From: Candidatus Saccharimonadota bacterium
GTDB taxonomy: Bacteria > Patescibacteria > Saccharimonadia > Saccharimonadales > UBA4665
Assembly: GCA_018061705.1 (NCBI GenBank)
Contig: JAGOTO010000002.1
Coordinates: 1 to 12,966 of the forward strand
Length of the DNA: 12,966 bases
Direction: 5' to 3'
Position 1 is the first letter of the stretch, and each line of letters begins with the position of its first letter. A model generated the notes under the pieces. That model did no database searches, was not told the origin of the DNA, and was given only the letters and a program-made list of their open reading frames with translations. Position numbers and translations under genes: made by a program. This document shows positions 5,701-12,966 of this stretch, piece after piece.

Positions 5701-8523
5701 TTACTTGGTGATCGAGAGCATGCTCTTCAGATACATACCGGTATGCGATTTGACGTTGCGAGCAACCTGCTCCGGAGTACCATGAGCTACGACCGTACCG
5801 CCCGCTTTACCACCCTCTGGGCCCATATCGATCAACCAGTCAGCTGATTTGATGACATCCAGATTATGTTCGATGACAACCATACTGTTGCCAGCAGCAA
5901 CAAGTGCGTGCATGACACCGAGCAGTTTTTCTACATCAGCCATATGGAGGCCAGTCGTTGGCTCGTCGAGCACATACAAGGTCCTGCCAGTTGGACGACG
6001 CGATAGCTCGCTCGCAAGCTTGATACGCTGAGCCTCGCCTCCCGAGAGCGTCGTGGCGGGCTGACCAAGCGCGATGTACCCAAGTCCGACATCCACCAGA
6101 GTTTGAAGCTTGCGAGCGATAGCAGGTATGTTCCCGAAGAAATCAAACGCCTGGTCGCAAGTCATACCGAGGACATCACTAATCGTTTTTCCCTTGTAGT
6201 GAATGTCGAGCGCTTCACGGTTATAGCGTTTGCCGTGACAAACTTCGCACGGGACATAGACATCAGGCAGGAAGTGCATCTCTATTTTGATAATGCCATC
6301 ACCCGCACAGTTCTCGCAACGACCACCTTTGACATTAAAGCTAAATCGTCCGGCGCTATATCCTCGTAGTTTTGCTTCTGGAACACTTGCAAACAGCTCA
6401 CGAATTGGCGTAAAAAGTCCAGTGTAGGTTGCGGGATTTGACCGAGGAGTCCGCCCGATTGGTGACTGATCGATAATTACGATTTTGTCTAAATGCTCGA
6501 TGCCTTCGATATCATCATGTCTGCCAGGTACAGATGATGCGTGGTGTAATCTGGCGTGGAGCTCCTTGGCGAGTATGTCATTAATGAGGCTTGATTTGCC
6601 GCTACCACTAACCCCGCTCACAACCACAAGTTCGCCCAACGGTATTTCGACGGTAATATTTTGAAGATTATTTTCACGGGCTCCAATAATCCTGAGAGCT
6701 TTACCATTGCCCTGCCGACGTTTGTTTGGCACGGCGATCGATCTCTTACCAGAAAGATACTCTCCCGTTATACTTCCTGAGGTATTCTCGACTTCACCTG
6801 GCGTACCACTTGCAACGACGTGTCCTCCGTGGATACCTGCGCCTGGGCCAATATCGATCAAGTAGTCAGCTGTACGGATTGTCTCTTCATCGTGCTCGAC
6901 AACGAGTACGGTATTTCCAAGGCCCCGCAGGTGCTGTAGCGTAGCGATGAGTCGGCTATTGTCGCGCTGATGCAAGCCGATACTTGGCTCATCAAGCACG
7001 TACAGAACTCCCATGAGTCCAGAGCCAATTTGAGTGGCAAGTCTGATACGCTGTGCCTCTCCTCCTGAAAGCGTCGTAGCCGAGCGGAGCAACGTAAGGT
7101 AATTGAGCCCCACATCAACGAGAAACTGAAGACGCGCCGATATTTCTTTCAGTACCAAGCGAGCGATCTTCATCTCGACTTCGTTGAGTTGTAGCTGCTG
7201 AAAGTAATCCAGTGCATCGTCTATCGACAATTCACAAACATCCATTATCGATTGCCCTGAGACGGTTACAGCCAAAACTTCAGGTTTGAGCCGACGGCCC
7301 TGGCAAGCTGAACATGGCATTTCCTGCATAAACCTTTCGATGTCGCGCCGCATAAAATCACTCTCAGTTTCTTTATGTCGCCGTTCGAGATTTGGTATCA
7401 CACCCTCATAGGTGGCATTAAAGGTACGATTATGTCCAAGTGAAACTTTGTACACATCATCTCCGGTGCCATACAAAATGCGGTGAAGATTCTCTTGACT
7501 TATCTCTGAAGTGGGAACCTGAAGACTGAATTGATACTTGTCGGCAACCGCTTGAAGCTTACGGACATACCAGTTATCTGCATTGATCCTATTGTAGGGA
7601 CGTATTGCTCCCTCAGCTATCGTCAAGCGGCCATTGGGGATAACAAGCTCCGGATCGACTACCAAGCGACTACCGAGTCCCGTACAGACCGCACAAGCTC
7701 CCTGGGGATTATTGAAGCTAAATGTCCTCGGCTCAAGCTCGGGAATCGAGACTTCGGGGTGTTTAGCGCACGCATACATCAGGCTATAGGTATGCTCCTG
7801 TACAGCATCGGCATCAAGTACCCATAGCTTACCTTCGGCGACATCGAGTGCTTGCTCGACACTCTGCGCCAAGCGAGCTCTCGACTCATCATCATTCACA
7901 AGTCGATCGACAACAATCTGGATATTATGTCGGATATTTTTATCGAGATCTGGAAATTCATCGAGAGCATAGACGACACCGTCTACTCGGACACGGGCAA
8001 AACCTGCCCGCTGATACTGCTCGGGTATATGTTCAAACTGGCCCTTTTTGTCTGAAACAATTGGAGCGAGGATCATTAGTTTTGCTCCGGCGGGTAGCGC
8101 TGCGACCTGATCGATGATATTTGCAGCTGTCTGTCGTACGACAGGCTCGTAACACACAGGACAGTGCGGAACGCCGATACGAGCGAATAACAGGCGGAGA
8201 TAGTCATAGATCTCTGTGACTGTTGCTACCGTCGATCGCGGGTTACGGCTGGTTGATTTCTGGTCAATAGATATGGCCGGACTAAGTCCATCGATTTGAT
8301 CAACATCTGGCTTTTCCATAAGGCCGAGAAACTGGCGAGCGTAGGCGCTGAGCGATTCGACATATCGACGTTGGCCTTCAGCGTAGATAGTATCAAAGGC
8401 CAGACTCGACTTACCTGAGCCACTTAGGCCAGTGATGACGACAAGTTTCTCGCGCGGTATCGTCACGTCAATATTCTTAAGGTTGTGCTCTCGGGCACCC
8501 TTTACCACAATTTCGTCATGCAT
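5701..8523 (-). CDS. uvrA: UvrA, excinuclease ABC subunit A
   Basis: DNA-damage recognition ATPase of nucleotide excision repair. It loads UvrB at lesions as a dimer in the cytoplasm. At 940 residues it is full length. The first ATPase has Walker [10 protein letters not shown] (32-40) and an [12 protein letters not shown] signature with the LDEPSIGLH Walker B. The second has Walker A GVSGSGKS (637-644), [12 protein letters not shown] and LDEPTTGLH. Zinc site 1 is Cys252, His255, Cys277 and Cys280, with His in place of the usual second Cys. A Cys-rich site ([11 protein letters not shown] followed by PCEVCHG) lies in the second half. The start at 8523 has no Shine-Dalgarno sequence and a TATACT box ten bases upstream. 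It follows the ATP-grasp gene by 60 bp on the same strand, so it may have both its own promoter and readthrough. No uvrB or uvrC is in the window. The stop is TAA. Confidence 0.98.
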   Translation of the reverse strand: MHDEIVVKGAREHNLKNIDVTIPREKLVVITGLSGSGKSSLAFDTIYAEGQRRYVESLSAYARQFLGLMEKPDVDQIDGLSPAISIDQKSTSRNPRSTVATVTEIYDYLRLLFARIGVPHCPVCYEPVVRQTAANIIDQVAALPAGAKLMILAPIVSDKKGQFEHIPEQYQRAGFARVRVDGVVYALDEFPDLDKNIRHNIQIVVDRLVNDDESRARLAQSVEQALDVAEGKLWVLDADAVQEHTYSLMYACAKHPEVSIPELEPRTFSFNNPQGACAVCTGLGSRLVVDPELVIPNGRLTIAEGAIRPYNRINADNWYVRKLQAVADKYQFSLQVPTSEISQENLHRILYGTGDDVYKVSLGHNRTFNATYEGVIPNLERRHKETESDFMRRDIERFMQEMPCSACQGRRLKPEVLAVTVSGQSIMDVCELSIDDALDYFQQLQLNEVEMKIARLVLKEISARLQFLVDVGLNYLTLLRSATTLSGGEAQRIRLATQIGSGLMGVLYVLDEPSIGLHQRDNSRLIATLQHLRGLGNTVLVVEHDEETIRTADYLIDIGPGAGIHGGHVVASGTPGEVENTSGSITGEYLSGKRSIAVPNKRRQGNGKALRIIGARENNLQNITVEIPLGELVVVSGVSGSGKSSLINDILAKELHARLHHASSVPGRHDDIEGIEHLDKIVIIDQSPIGRTPRSNPATYTGLFTPIRELFASVPEAKLRGYSAGRFSFNVKGGRCENCAGDGIIKIEMHFLPDVYVPCEVCHGKRYNREALDIHYKGKTISDVLGMTCDQAFDFFGNIPAIARKLQTLVDVGLGYIALGQPATTLSGGEAQRIKLASELSRRPTGRTLYVLDEPTTGLHMADVEKLLGVMHALVAAGNSMVVIEHNLDVIKSADWLIDMGPEGGKAGGTVVAHGTPEQVARNVKSHTGMYLKSMLSITK

Positions 8524-8533
8524 AAGTCGATCC

Positions 8534-8539
8534 AGTATA
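8534..8539 (-). promoter_or_regulatory. -10 element for uvrA
   Basis: The complement of 8534-8539 reads TATACT and ends ten bases before the uvrA ATG. TGGAAA is at the -35 spacing but is weak. Transcription would start about three or four bases before the ATG. I see no LexA- or HdiR-type operator. Confidence 0.45.
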
Positions 8540-8583
8540 CGCTGTTTCTGACCATTTTTCCATAGTACGAGAGGGGAGAAAGG

Positions 8584-9894
8584 CTACGCCTCAGTCAATG
8601 CTTCATACACCGTCTCGAGAACCGATGATTTTACCCCAATATCAATGAGCTGCTTAACCTTTCGCGCCAGATCCTCCTCTGAGGTATATTCAAGGGCGCC
8701 GTTGAACCTCCATGTATCCTCATGACGGCTCATACAAATAATCTTGAGGAATCGATCGGGGCTTTTTTGGGCCGCGTGCTTTCCGAATGCTTGGCGTAGA
8801 TCTGCCTCTGAGCCATTATACGTGCCGAGGACACTCATCATTGGGCGATGAATCTTTCCTGCATCAATCAGAAAATGGTAGGCCGACATACCTGTCATAC
8901 GGAAGTTAGCGTCAATGAAATACGCTCTGTCATTCTCATCGACGAGTACATCAAAACCGCCAATGCCATGCCAACCCTTTGCCCTAACCTGGGGAACGAT
9001 ATGATTAATTAGATGCTCAACCGCCCCTTCAAGCGCCACCGGCACTTTGATATGCTCAATGATACCCCCCAAAAATTCGCCATGTACCGTGGTGATCTGT
9101 TCGTTAATTCCAATGAGATCGGCCGATTTCTTCGGATCAGCCGGGATGCCAAAATGAACACCGTAGCTTTTCCGGAAATCAATATGTTCCTCAACGATAA
9201 CTCTTCCCGAGGCAGACCCAAACCGCTCTCTTGCGGTTTCGACATCTGCTTGCGTTTTGCATATGCAGACGCCATCGCCAGAGCTCGATGCAGACACCTT
9301 GATGACGGCGGGGGCTGCAATTGAATCCGTGGATGCTGCAAATTCTCGGCCGCTATCATAAGCAAAGCGTCTTTCTGGTAGCCAGCTTTTAGCAATGTAA
9401 TCGGTCATATGATGTTTGTCATTAAAGTAGGCTGTGACAGACGGTTCGATCTGATAAAACTCTCCCAGACTGTCGTCCGTATAAGGCTGGGCCATGACAA
9501 ACCTACCTTTATCGAGCCGACGCTGTAGCTCCCTGATTATCGACTGATTTCGCTCCGGACCTCGCAGATTTATATCAATATGAGGCGGCAGAATGATTGC
9601 ATTCTGGTTTTCCATCGGTATCCCAAATTCGGCACACACACCCTTACCAATCGCGTCAGCGGTCGTCGCATAGAAACAAACGGGCACGACACCTTTTCCT
9701 GCGCAACTGACGACCCGTGCAGCCACCATTTCTTCGACCTCAGGCGGGACAAGATTCAAAAAACCCGAGCTATCACCGCTCGGATATCCATAAAAAAACT
9801 GCGTGCCACTCGGAAAATAAGTGGAGAGCAACGGACGCTCTTTTTTGGCGCGCACAAGACGATCAGCTACAGTAAGGACGTTTTTTAGTAACAT
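8584..9894 (-). CDS. ATP-grasp ligase of unknown substrate
   Basis: Predicted cytoplasmic enzyme of 436 residues that would use ATP to join a carboxylate to an amine or similar nucleophile. Residues 1-150 form a pre-ATP-grasp region with FFYGYPSGDSSGFLNLVPPE (33-52). The ATP-grasp core follows. It includes the AVIKV strand with Lys199, the flexible Ser/Gly loop SASSSGDG (201-208), and the VEEHI hinge (234-238). The metal-binding strand GFDVLVDENDRAYFIDANFR (313-332) provides Asp328 and Asn330. The C-terminus (about 380-436) is unassigned. The layout resembles peptide-ligase members such as the pheganomycin-type enzymes, but that link rests on general appearance only. The start at 9894 follows a weak GGAAG ribosome site and a plausible promoter. 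The stop is TAG. No biosynthetic partner lies alongside; the neighbours are uvrA and a divergent membrane protein. Confidence 0.85.
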   Translation of the reverse strand: MLLKNVLTVADRLVRAKKERPLLSTYFPSGTQFFYGYPSGDSSGFLNLVPPEVEEMVAARVVSCAGKGVVPVCFYATTADAIGKGVCAEFGIPMENQNAIILPPHIDINLRGPERNQSIIRELQRRLDKGRFVMAQPYTDDSLGEFYQIEPSVTAYFNDKHHMTDYIAKSWLPERRFAYDSGREFAASTDSIAAPAVIKVSASSSGDGVCICKTQADVETARERFGSASGRVIVEEHIDFRKSYGVHFGIPADPKKSADLIGINEQITTVHGEFLGGIIEHIKVPVALEGAVEHLINHIVPQVRAKGWHGIGGFDVLVDENDRAYFIDANFRMTGMSAYHFLIDAGKIHRPMMSVLGTYNGSEADLRQAFGKHAAQKSPDRFLKIICMSRHEDTWRFNGALEYTSEEDLARKVKQLIDIGVKSSVLETVYEALTEA

Positions 9895-9916
9895 ATATCA
9901 CAAGCTCTTCCGCTTC

Positions 9917-9944
9917 ATTCTACACCTGATGCAAAATAACACAA
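9917..9944 (-). promoter_or_regulatory. Promoter for the ATP-grasp gene
   Basis: On the minus strand TTGTGT (9944-9939) is followed by a 16-base spacer and TAGAAT (9922-9917). Transcription would begin near 9910, leaving a leader of about 16 nt before the ATG at 9894. It occupies the same 72-bp gap as the -10 of the divergent PGPGW gene, so the two promoters could interfere or be controlled together. Confidence 0.5.
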
Positions 9945-9954
9945 CTATCTTTGC

Positions 9955-9960
9955 TACAAT
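9955..9960 (+). promoter_or_regulatory. -10 element for the PGPGW gene
   Basis: TACAAT ends six bases before the ATG at 9967, the same hexamer and spacing as at the coiled-coil gene (1586-1600). There is no Shine-Dalgarno sequence, so the transcript is predicted to start at or next to the ATG. No convincing -35 hexamer is visible. Confidence 0.55.
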
Positions 9961-9966
9961 ACCCAT

Positions 9967-10380
9967 ATGAGGATCAAACATCACACAAAGCGCATAGCAA
10001 CCGACGCAGCAGGATATCTGATGCTCCTGGGGTCCGCTGCTACTGGCTGGCTTCCTGGCCCAGGGGGGATTCCTCTCGCACTTGGCGGACTTGGATTGCT
10101 CAGTATACACAATCGCTGGGCAAAAGACCTTCGTGAGTATCTTCTTGCTAATGGCGGCAAGGTGGTCGATTTGATATTTCCTAAAAACCAAATCGCTCAA
10201 TGGGCTTACGATGTTGTTGCGATAACGTTATTTATCGTTTCCGCATACCTAGGATGGCGCCATGCCGCGATCTGGCAAGTCTCTTTAGCGGCAAGCGCCT
10301 TTTTCACGGCGACATTCATCTCTCTGATGAATCGAGAACGGCTCGCCCGACTTAAACAAAAGCGGAAGAAAAATCCTTAA
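9967..10380 (+). CDS. PGPGW-family transmembrane protein
   Basis: Small integral membrane protein of 137 residues. The motif GWLPGPGGIPLALGGLGLLS (residues 27-46) is characteristic of the PGPGW family of putative transmembrane proteins, whose function is unknown. A first hydrophobic hairpin spans about 16-46; a charged stretch (NRWAKDLREYLL) follows. Two more hydrophobic segments lie at about 80-97 and 101-120, and the tail is strongly basic (RLARLKQKRKKNP). The start at 9967 is supported by the -10 box six bases upstream and by the natural start of the hydrophobic region. The stop is TAA. It is divergent from the ATP-grasp gene and appears monocistronic. Confidence 0.85.
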   Translation: MRIKHHTKRIATDAAGYLMLLGSAATGWLPGPGGIPLALGGLGLLSIHNRWAKDLREYLLANGGKVVDLIFPKNQIAQWAYDVVAITLFIVSAYLGWRHAAIWQVSLAASAFFTATFISLMNRERLARLKQKRKKNP

Positions 10381-10411
10381 CCCACGAGCCAAAAGGTTCA
10401 AGGCGTTGTTT
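10375..10411 (+). terminator. Possible weak terminator after the PGPGW gene
   Basis: CCTTAACC (10375-10382), which includes the stop codon, can pair with GGTTcAAGG (10395-10403) with one bulged base and a 12-base loop. Downstream is GTTGTTT rather than a clean T run, so termination would be inefficient at best. Confidence 0.3.
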
Positions 10412-10438
10412 AAGTATAAGCACTATTATATACGATTG

Positions 10439-10467
10439 TTGACATTTTGATACTTCTGTGATAGAAT
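10439..10467 (+). promoter_or_regulatory. Near-consensus sigma70 promoter
   Basis: TTGACA (10439-10444) is a perfect -35. It is followed by exactly 17 bases and TAGAAT (10462-10467), with TG one base upstream of the -10. Transcription would begin near 10474. This is the best promoter in the window. It drives the truncated sensor ORF, or an RNA, toward the 3' end of the convergent sbcB. Confidence 0.8.
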
Positions 10468-10492
10468 CTCGCTGAGAAACGAGGTGTGGCTA

Positions 10493-11089
10493 GTGAGCAT
10501 CGAAGAAAGTATCGTAATGGGAAGAGTGCCGGGGACTGATTGGCAGCCCTTGTACTCTTCGTGGTTTTTGGCAGCTGCGTCAGTTTTGATAGCATGGCTG
10601 CTTATGGAGGCTATCAATCATCATTACCAGATGAAGCGAGTCCGACAGCTTTTGCATGTCTCAGAACGACGGCACGCGTATTTTGAGAATAATCCTCGTG
10701 GCTTGGCCCTATCGAGTCGACAACATTCGCCATACCATGTCATCGCTACTAGGACCCTTCTACGCACCCCCGTCATCAAAGACAGGCATGATGCTTTCCG
10801 CATACAGTTGCAGTTCCTCCAGCAGAAAATGTTCATTGGCTCCGACTTTCGATTGCGAGAGCTCTTGAAGCCGGCGCATAAACTGCGCGAGTTTGCTCCG
10901 CTCGCCTCCGCCCAAAAGCGTATCACTTCGATACGATTCCCAGACACGCCTCTCTTCTGGAGTCAAGCTTCCCTGATGATTTCGGGCCTTGTACCTACCA
11001 AGCAAAGCTCTGAGTCTTCCGTCATGAAAGCTGTCGCTAAGTTCCGAGGAGAGCTCACCGGGATCCGCCGCTCTGACAACTCCAAGTAG
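10493..11089 (+). pseudogene. Truncated membrane sensor ORF with PAS-like start
   Basis: A GTG at 10493 has GAGG eight bases upstream (10481-10484) and the strong promoter above it; an in-frame ATG lies at 10517. Counting from the GTG, residues 20-42 form one membrane helix (SSWFLAAASVLIAWLLMEAI). Next comes a basic helix (YQMKRVRQLL), then SERRHAYFENNPRGLALS (57-74). This last stretch resembles the first helix of a PAS domain in sensor kinases and related signalling proteins. From 10760 (about residue 90) the frame is antisense to sbcB and the sequence no longer looks like a protein domain, so the real homology ends within about 90 residues. In the neighbouring frame, YRVDNIRHTMSSLLG (around 10710-10754) could be a frameshifted continuation, but this is weak. 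I read it as the surviving 5' end of a lost sensor gene, though a short functional membrane peptide is possible. Confidence 0.4.
10521..10569 (+). other. Hairpin with T run downstream of the strong promoter
   Basis: GAAGAGT (10521-10527) pairs perfectly with ACTCTTC (10554-10560), with a possible inner GGG/CCC helix. Five T bases follow at 10565-10569, four bases past the stem. It lies about 50-95 nt from the predicted transcription start and inside the truncated sensor ORF. It could be an attenuator or the 3' end of a small RNA of roughly 95 nt. The gap before the T run makes it a poor standard terminator. Confidence 0.3.
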
Positions 11090-12211
11090 GTTCGCGTCGT
11101 GCGTATCATAAAATCCATCGTAGAGCCTCGACTCTGCACTCCCCCCAGTCGCTGAATGCCTTTCGGCTTGCTCGCCATCAAGTATATCGATGGCCGCCAT
11201 GACAGTATCGATGAAATAAGGATTGTTCTGTAGCGTTTTGGCATGAGCGGAGATCATATCCATATCTATCCCCAGACGTAAGCGGGTGTCTACATCCAGA
11301 ACACCGAGCGGAGCCACGGCAGGACATCGATTGTACTGCATAGTCTTAACTGGCAATCGAGGCAGTGCATTGGGCTCACGGTCATACCTCCAACGATCGG
11401 CCAACTCCTGTGGAGTCATCCCTAGAAACTCTGACGGATCAGCTCTAAGATCATAGACAAGCGCCGCTTGTTTTTTAGGATGAGCAGCCAACCTGATCAC
11501 AACCGTGGTCTTCTCTGTTTCGTTTGCGTATTTACCACTCGTGTACACAAATGGCGTATCAGTCTCAACAAGCTTTTTCACTTGGGATTTATCTCGCATG
11601 GTCAATAACCACTGGAATAGCTTTGGCTGATTAACCTGGATGAGCTTAGCTATTGCGATGCTTGCCGTGACGTCAGCGAGCGCGTCATGCGCTTGACTGT
11701 GCTCGATCCCGTTCGCCTTGGTCAACATCTCAAGTCTATTTCCTGGTTTTCCCTGAACCACTGGCCAGTTCAGCCCAGCCGGGCGCAAAGCTCTCGTCAT
11801 CCTGACGACATCGAGGAGATCCCACCGGCTTCGCCCTTCCTTCCATTGCCATATGTAAGGATCATAATAATTCCGATAGTTGAGATACCTCATGAACTCA
11901 TCGTCAAACCTAATAGAGTTAAACCCAACAAATATTGTTCCGGGCTTCGTTACCTCGTCGTAAAATGTTTTGAGAAACTCAGCCTCGGTTACACCGTCAG
12001 CGAGAGTCTGCTGAGGAGTTATCCCTGTCAGTAGAATCGCTTCGGGCTGCGGCAGCACGTCATCGCCTAAACGGATGAGAATATTGACTGGCTCACCAAT
12101 CGGATCCAGGGACAGCGTCGTGCGCTGACCGGCAAACTGCATGATTCGATCTTCACGAGGATTGATCCCGCTTGTCTCTAGATCGTACCAAAAAAATGTT
12201 TCCTCAATCAT
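10760..12211 (-). CDS. sbcB: Exodeoxyribonuclease I (SbcB)
   Basis: A 3'-5' exonuclease of 483 residues that degrades single-stranded DNA in recombination and mismatch repair; E. coli ExoI has 475. The DEDDh active site is complete: Asp10 and Glu12 (WYDLETSG), Asp103 in FNSIRFDDE, and His175 and Asp180 in HDALADV. The family stretches TGITPQ, SRWDLLDV and LTKANGIEHS are all present. The C-terminal half (about 210-483) covers the SH3-like and helical domains of ExoI, including LYDGFYD and YKARNHQGSL. The frame is open to 12319 but only with a TTG start. I chose the ATG at 12211 because homology begins there and a TAGACT -10 box ends seven bases upstream. GAGGGA touches the ATG and is too close to act as a normal ribosome site. 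The stop is TAG. The 3' end meets the antisense truncated ORF. Confidence 0.95.
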   Translation of the reverse strand: MIEETFFWYDLETSGINPREDRIMQFAGQRTTLSLDPIGEPVNILIRLGDDVLPQPEAILLTGITPQQTLADGVTEAEFLKTFYDEVTKPGTIFVGFNSIRFDDEFMRYLNYRNYYDPYIWQWKEGRSRWDLLDVVRMTRALRPAGLNWPVVQGKPGNRLEMLTKANGIEHSQAHDALADVTASIAIAKLIQVNQPKLFQWLLTMRDKSQVKKLVETDTPFVYTSGKYANETEKTTVVIRLAAHPKKQAALVYDLRADPSEFLGMTPQELADRWRYDREPNALPRLPVKTMQYNRCPAVAPLGVLDVDTRLRLGIDMDMISAHAKTLQNNPYFIDTVMAAIDILDGEQAERHSATGGSAESRLYDGFYDTHDANLLGVVRAADPGELSSELSDSFHDGRLRALLGRYKARNHQGSLTPEERRVWESYRSDTLLGGGERSKLAQFMRRLQELSQSKVGANEHFLLEELQLYAESIMPVFDDGGA

Positions 12212-12218
12212 TCCCTCA

Positions 12219-12224
12219 AGTCTA
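12219..12224 (-). promoter_or_regulatory. -10 element for sbcB
   Basis: The complement of 12219-12224 reads TAGACT, with a TG one base upstream. It ends seven bases before the ATG at 12211, which predicts a transcript starting at or one base before the start codon. I see no -35 match at 17 bases. Readthrough from the upstream gene is an alternative source of transcription. Confidence 0.4.
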
Positions 12225-12322
12225 GCACAGACAGCCCTTGATCGTAGGCGAACGTTCTCCATGATCATAGGCGATGCTTTATGGGCGGACCTTGTTGAAT
12301 AATGTAAGTTGAGTAACAAGCC

Positions 12323-12966
12323 CTAGCGAACGCTTGGATGTGAGTTTTTCATAAATGCCTTGCGTATCGAGACCATATCACTAATGTCATTTTCGTCGTC
12401 ATTGTAGGATGTCGGCCATATGTTTGCGAGACCGTGTGGAGCGGGCTTGGAGGCAGCTTTAGCTCTCGGCCCTGTAGTCTCCGCGAAATGGAAACCTTTT
12501 GCAGCCGCCCACCGTGCGACATTGTCCCACTGTTCATTGGTGTCAGAGTTACCGGCCGCAACATTGTGTGGTCGCGCCATTTGCACGCCAACCCATACTG
12601 GATCAGATGCTTTGGCCATTTCCGACATCCAGTTGTACATATCGTGGTATTGTCCCCTGGTAGTCTTAGTGTATTCCTCTCGAGCAGAGTAATTCGCAAG
12701 TATAGTTCGCTTTGCACCTACCGCTGAAATGAGGGAGGACGCGACATCTTTGTAGAGCTTTGAGTCAGCTCCGGAATATCCTCTATCTGCGCTGATATTC
12801 TGGTAAGGGTTCAGAGCTAGTTCTACTCCGACTTCCTTAAATGCTGCCGATGCTTTGGGGAACCATTTCATAAAGCTATTGTGCTCGGCTGCGGTAAAGC
12901 CGCCGCTGGCGAGCGCACTTCGTACTGCCGAGCTTGATGCATAGAGGATCATTGGTTCAGGATAGT
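12323..12966 (-). CDS. C-terminal part of an unrecognised protein (cut by right edge)
   Basis: The frame runs from a TAG at 12323-12325 to the window edge without a stop. An ATG occurs at 12952, but the codons before it (Y-P-E-P) are open too, so the true start is probably outside. About 214 residues are visible. They contain strand-like stretches that would suit an alpha/beta barrel or similar fold: VELALNPY, AKRTILANYSAREEY, WVGVQMARPHN and KGFHFAETTGP. Tryptophans recur (KWFP, YNWMSE, VWVGV, NEQWDNVARWAA), a pattern common in carbohydrate-active or secreted proteins. I do not recognise the family and no signal peptide can be checked because the N-terminus is missing. It lies 111 bp upstream of sbcB on the same strand, without a clear terminator. 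Confidence 0.75.
   Translation of the reverse strand, partial: YPEPMILYASSSAVRSALASGGFTAAEHNSFMKWFPKASAAFKEVGVELALNPYQNISADRGYSGADSKLYKDVASSLISAVGAKRTILANYSAREEYTKTTRGQYHDMYNWMSEMAKASDPVWVGVQMARPHNVAAGNSDTNEQWDNVARWAAAKGFHFAETTGPRAKAASKPAPHGLANIWPTSYNDDENDISDMVSIRKAFMKNSHPSVR

Noticed and set aside
10531..10547. tmRNA-like start (GGGGACTGATTGGCAGC)
   Set aside because: It resembles the first bases of tmRNA, but the following sequence lacks the tmRNA pattern, tag frame and tRNA-like end.
10760..12319. Longer sbcB frame starting at 12319
   Set aside because: It needs a TTG start, and the added 36 residues have no counterpart in exonuclease I, whose homology starts at MIEETFFWYDLETSG.
163..12325. 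TGA recoded as glycine or tryptophan
   Set aside because: No in-frame TGA occurs within the conserved genes, and conserved Gly and Trp positions use ordinary codons.
1..12966. CRISPR array, insertion sequence, tRNA or defence system
   Set aside because: No regularly spaced repeats, transposase, tRNA cloverleaf or recognised defence gene was seen on either strand.

Overview
This is a compact bacterial chromosome segment of mid GC content, with short intergenic gaps, both strands in use, and no insertion sequence, tRNA, rRNA or CRISPR array that I can see. The gene set, the style of the proteins and the small gaps suggest a Candidate Phyla Radiation bacterium, most likely Saccharibacteria (TM7). 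That assignment is inferred from general resemblance and is not proven here. The standard genetic code fits, because every long frame is intact. Even so, none of the 11 confident genes ends in TGA: seven end in TAG and four in TAA.

Left part (1-2204). The start of an unidentified minus-strand gene runs off the left edge. Next comes a minus-strand pair in which trhO (tRNA U34 hydroxylation, rhodanese fold) overlaps a NUDIX hydrolase by 23 bp. trhO diverges from a plus-strand gene for a 105-residue coiled-coil protein of unknown function. A promoter and a probable small ORF lead into the ABC exporter.

Middle (2194-8523). A full-length ABC half-exporter (plus) converges on the CTC-type ribosomal protein L25 gene (minus), and one strong bidirectional terminator separates them. 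L25 diverges from a DedA/VTT-family membrane protein (plus), which converges on a full-length uvrA (minus).

Right part (8524-12966). Upstream of uvrA, on the same strand, lies an orphan ATP-grasp ligase. It diverges from a small PGPGW-type membrane protein. Beyond that is a near-consensus sigma70 promoter that drives a truncated membrane-sensor ORF with the first residues of a PAS-like domain. This ORF runs antisense into the 3' end of sbcB (exonuclease I, minus). An unrecognised minus-strand gene, cut by the right edge, closes the window.

Functionally this is a housekeeping neighbourhood: nucleotide excision repair (uvrA), single-strand DNA degradation (sbcB), tRNA wobble modification (trhO), nucleotide clean-up (NUDIX), translation (L25) and envelope or transport proteins. 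The most notable signals lie outside the gene names. Several genes have a -10 hexamer only 6-10 nt before the start codon and no Shine-Dalgarno sequence at a workable distance, which predicts leaderless mRNAs. TGA stops are absent. There is a promoter-driven truncated sensor ORF, and a probable unannotated small ORF is coupled to the ABC exporter. I found no convincing new multi-gene system.
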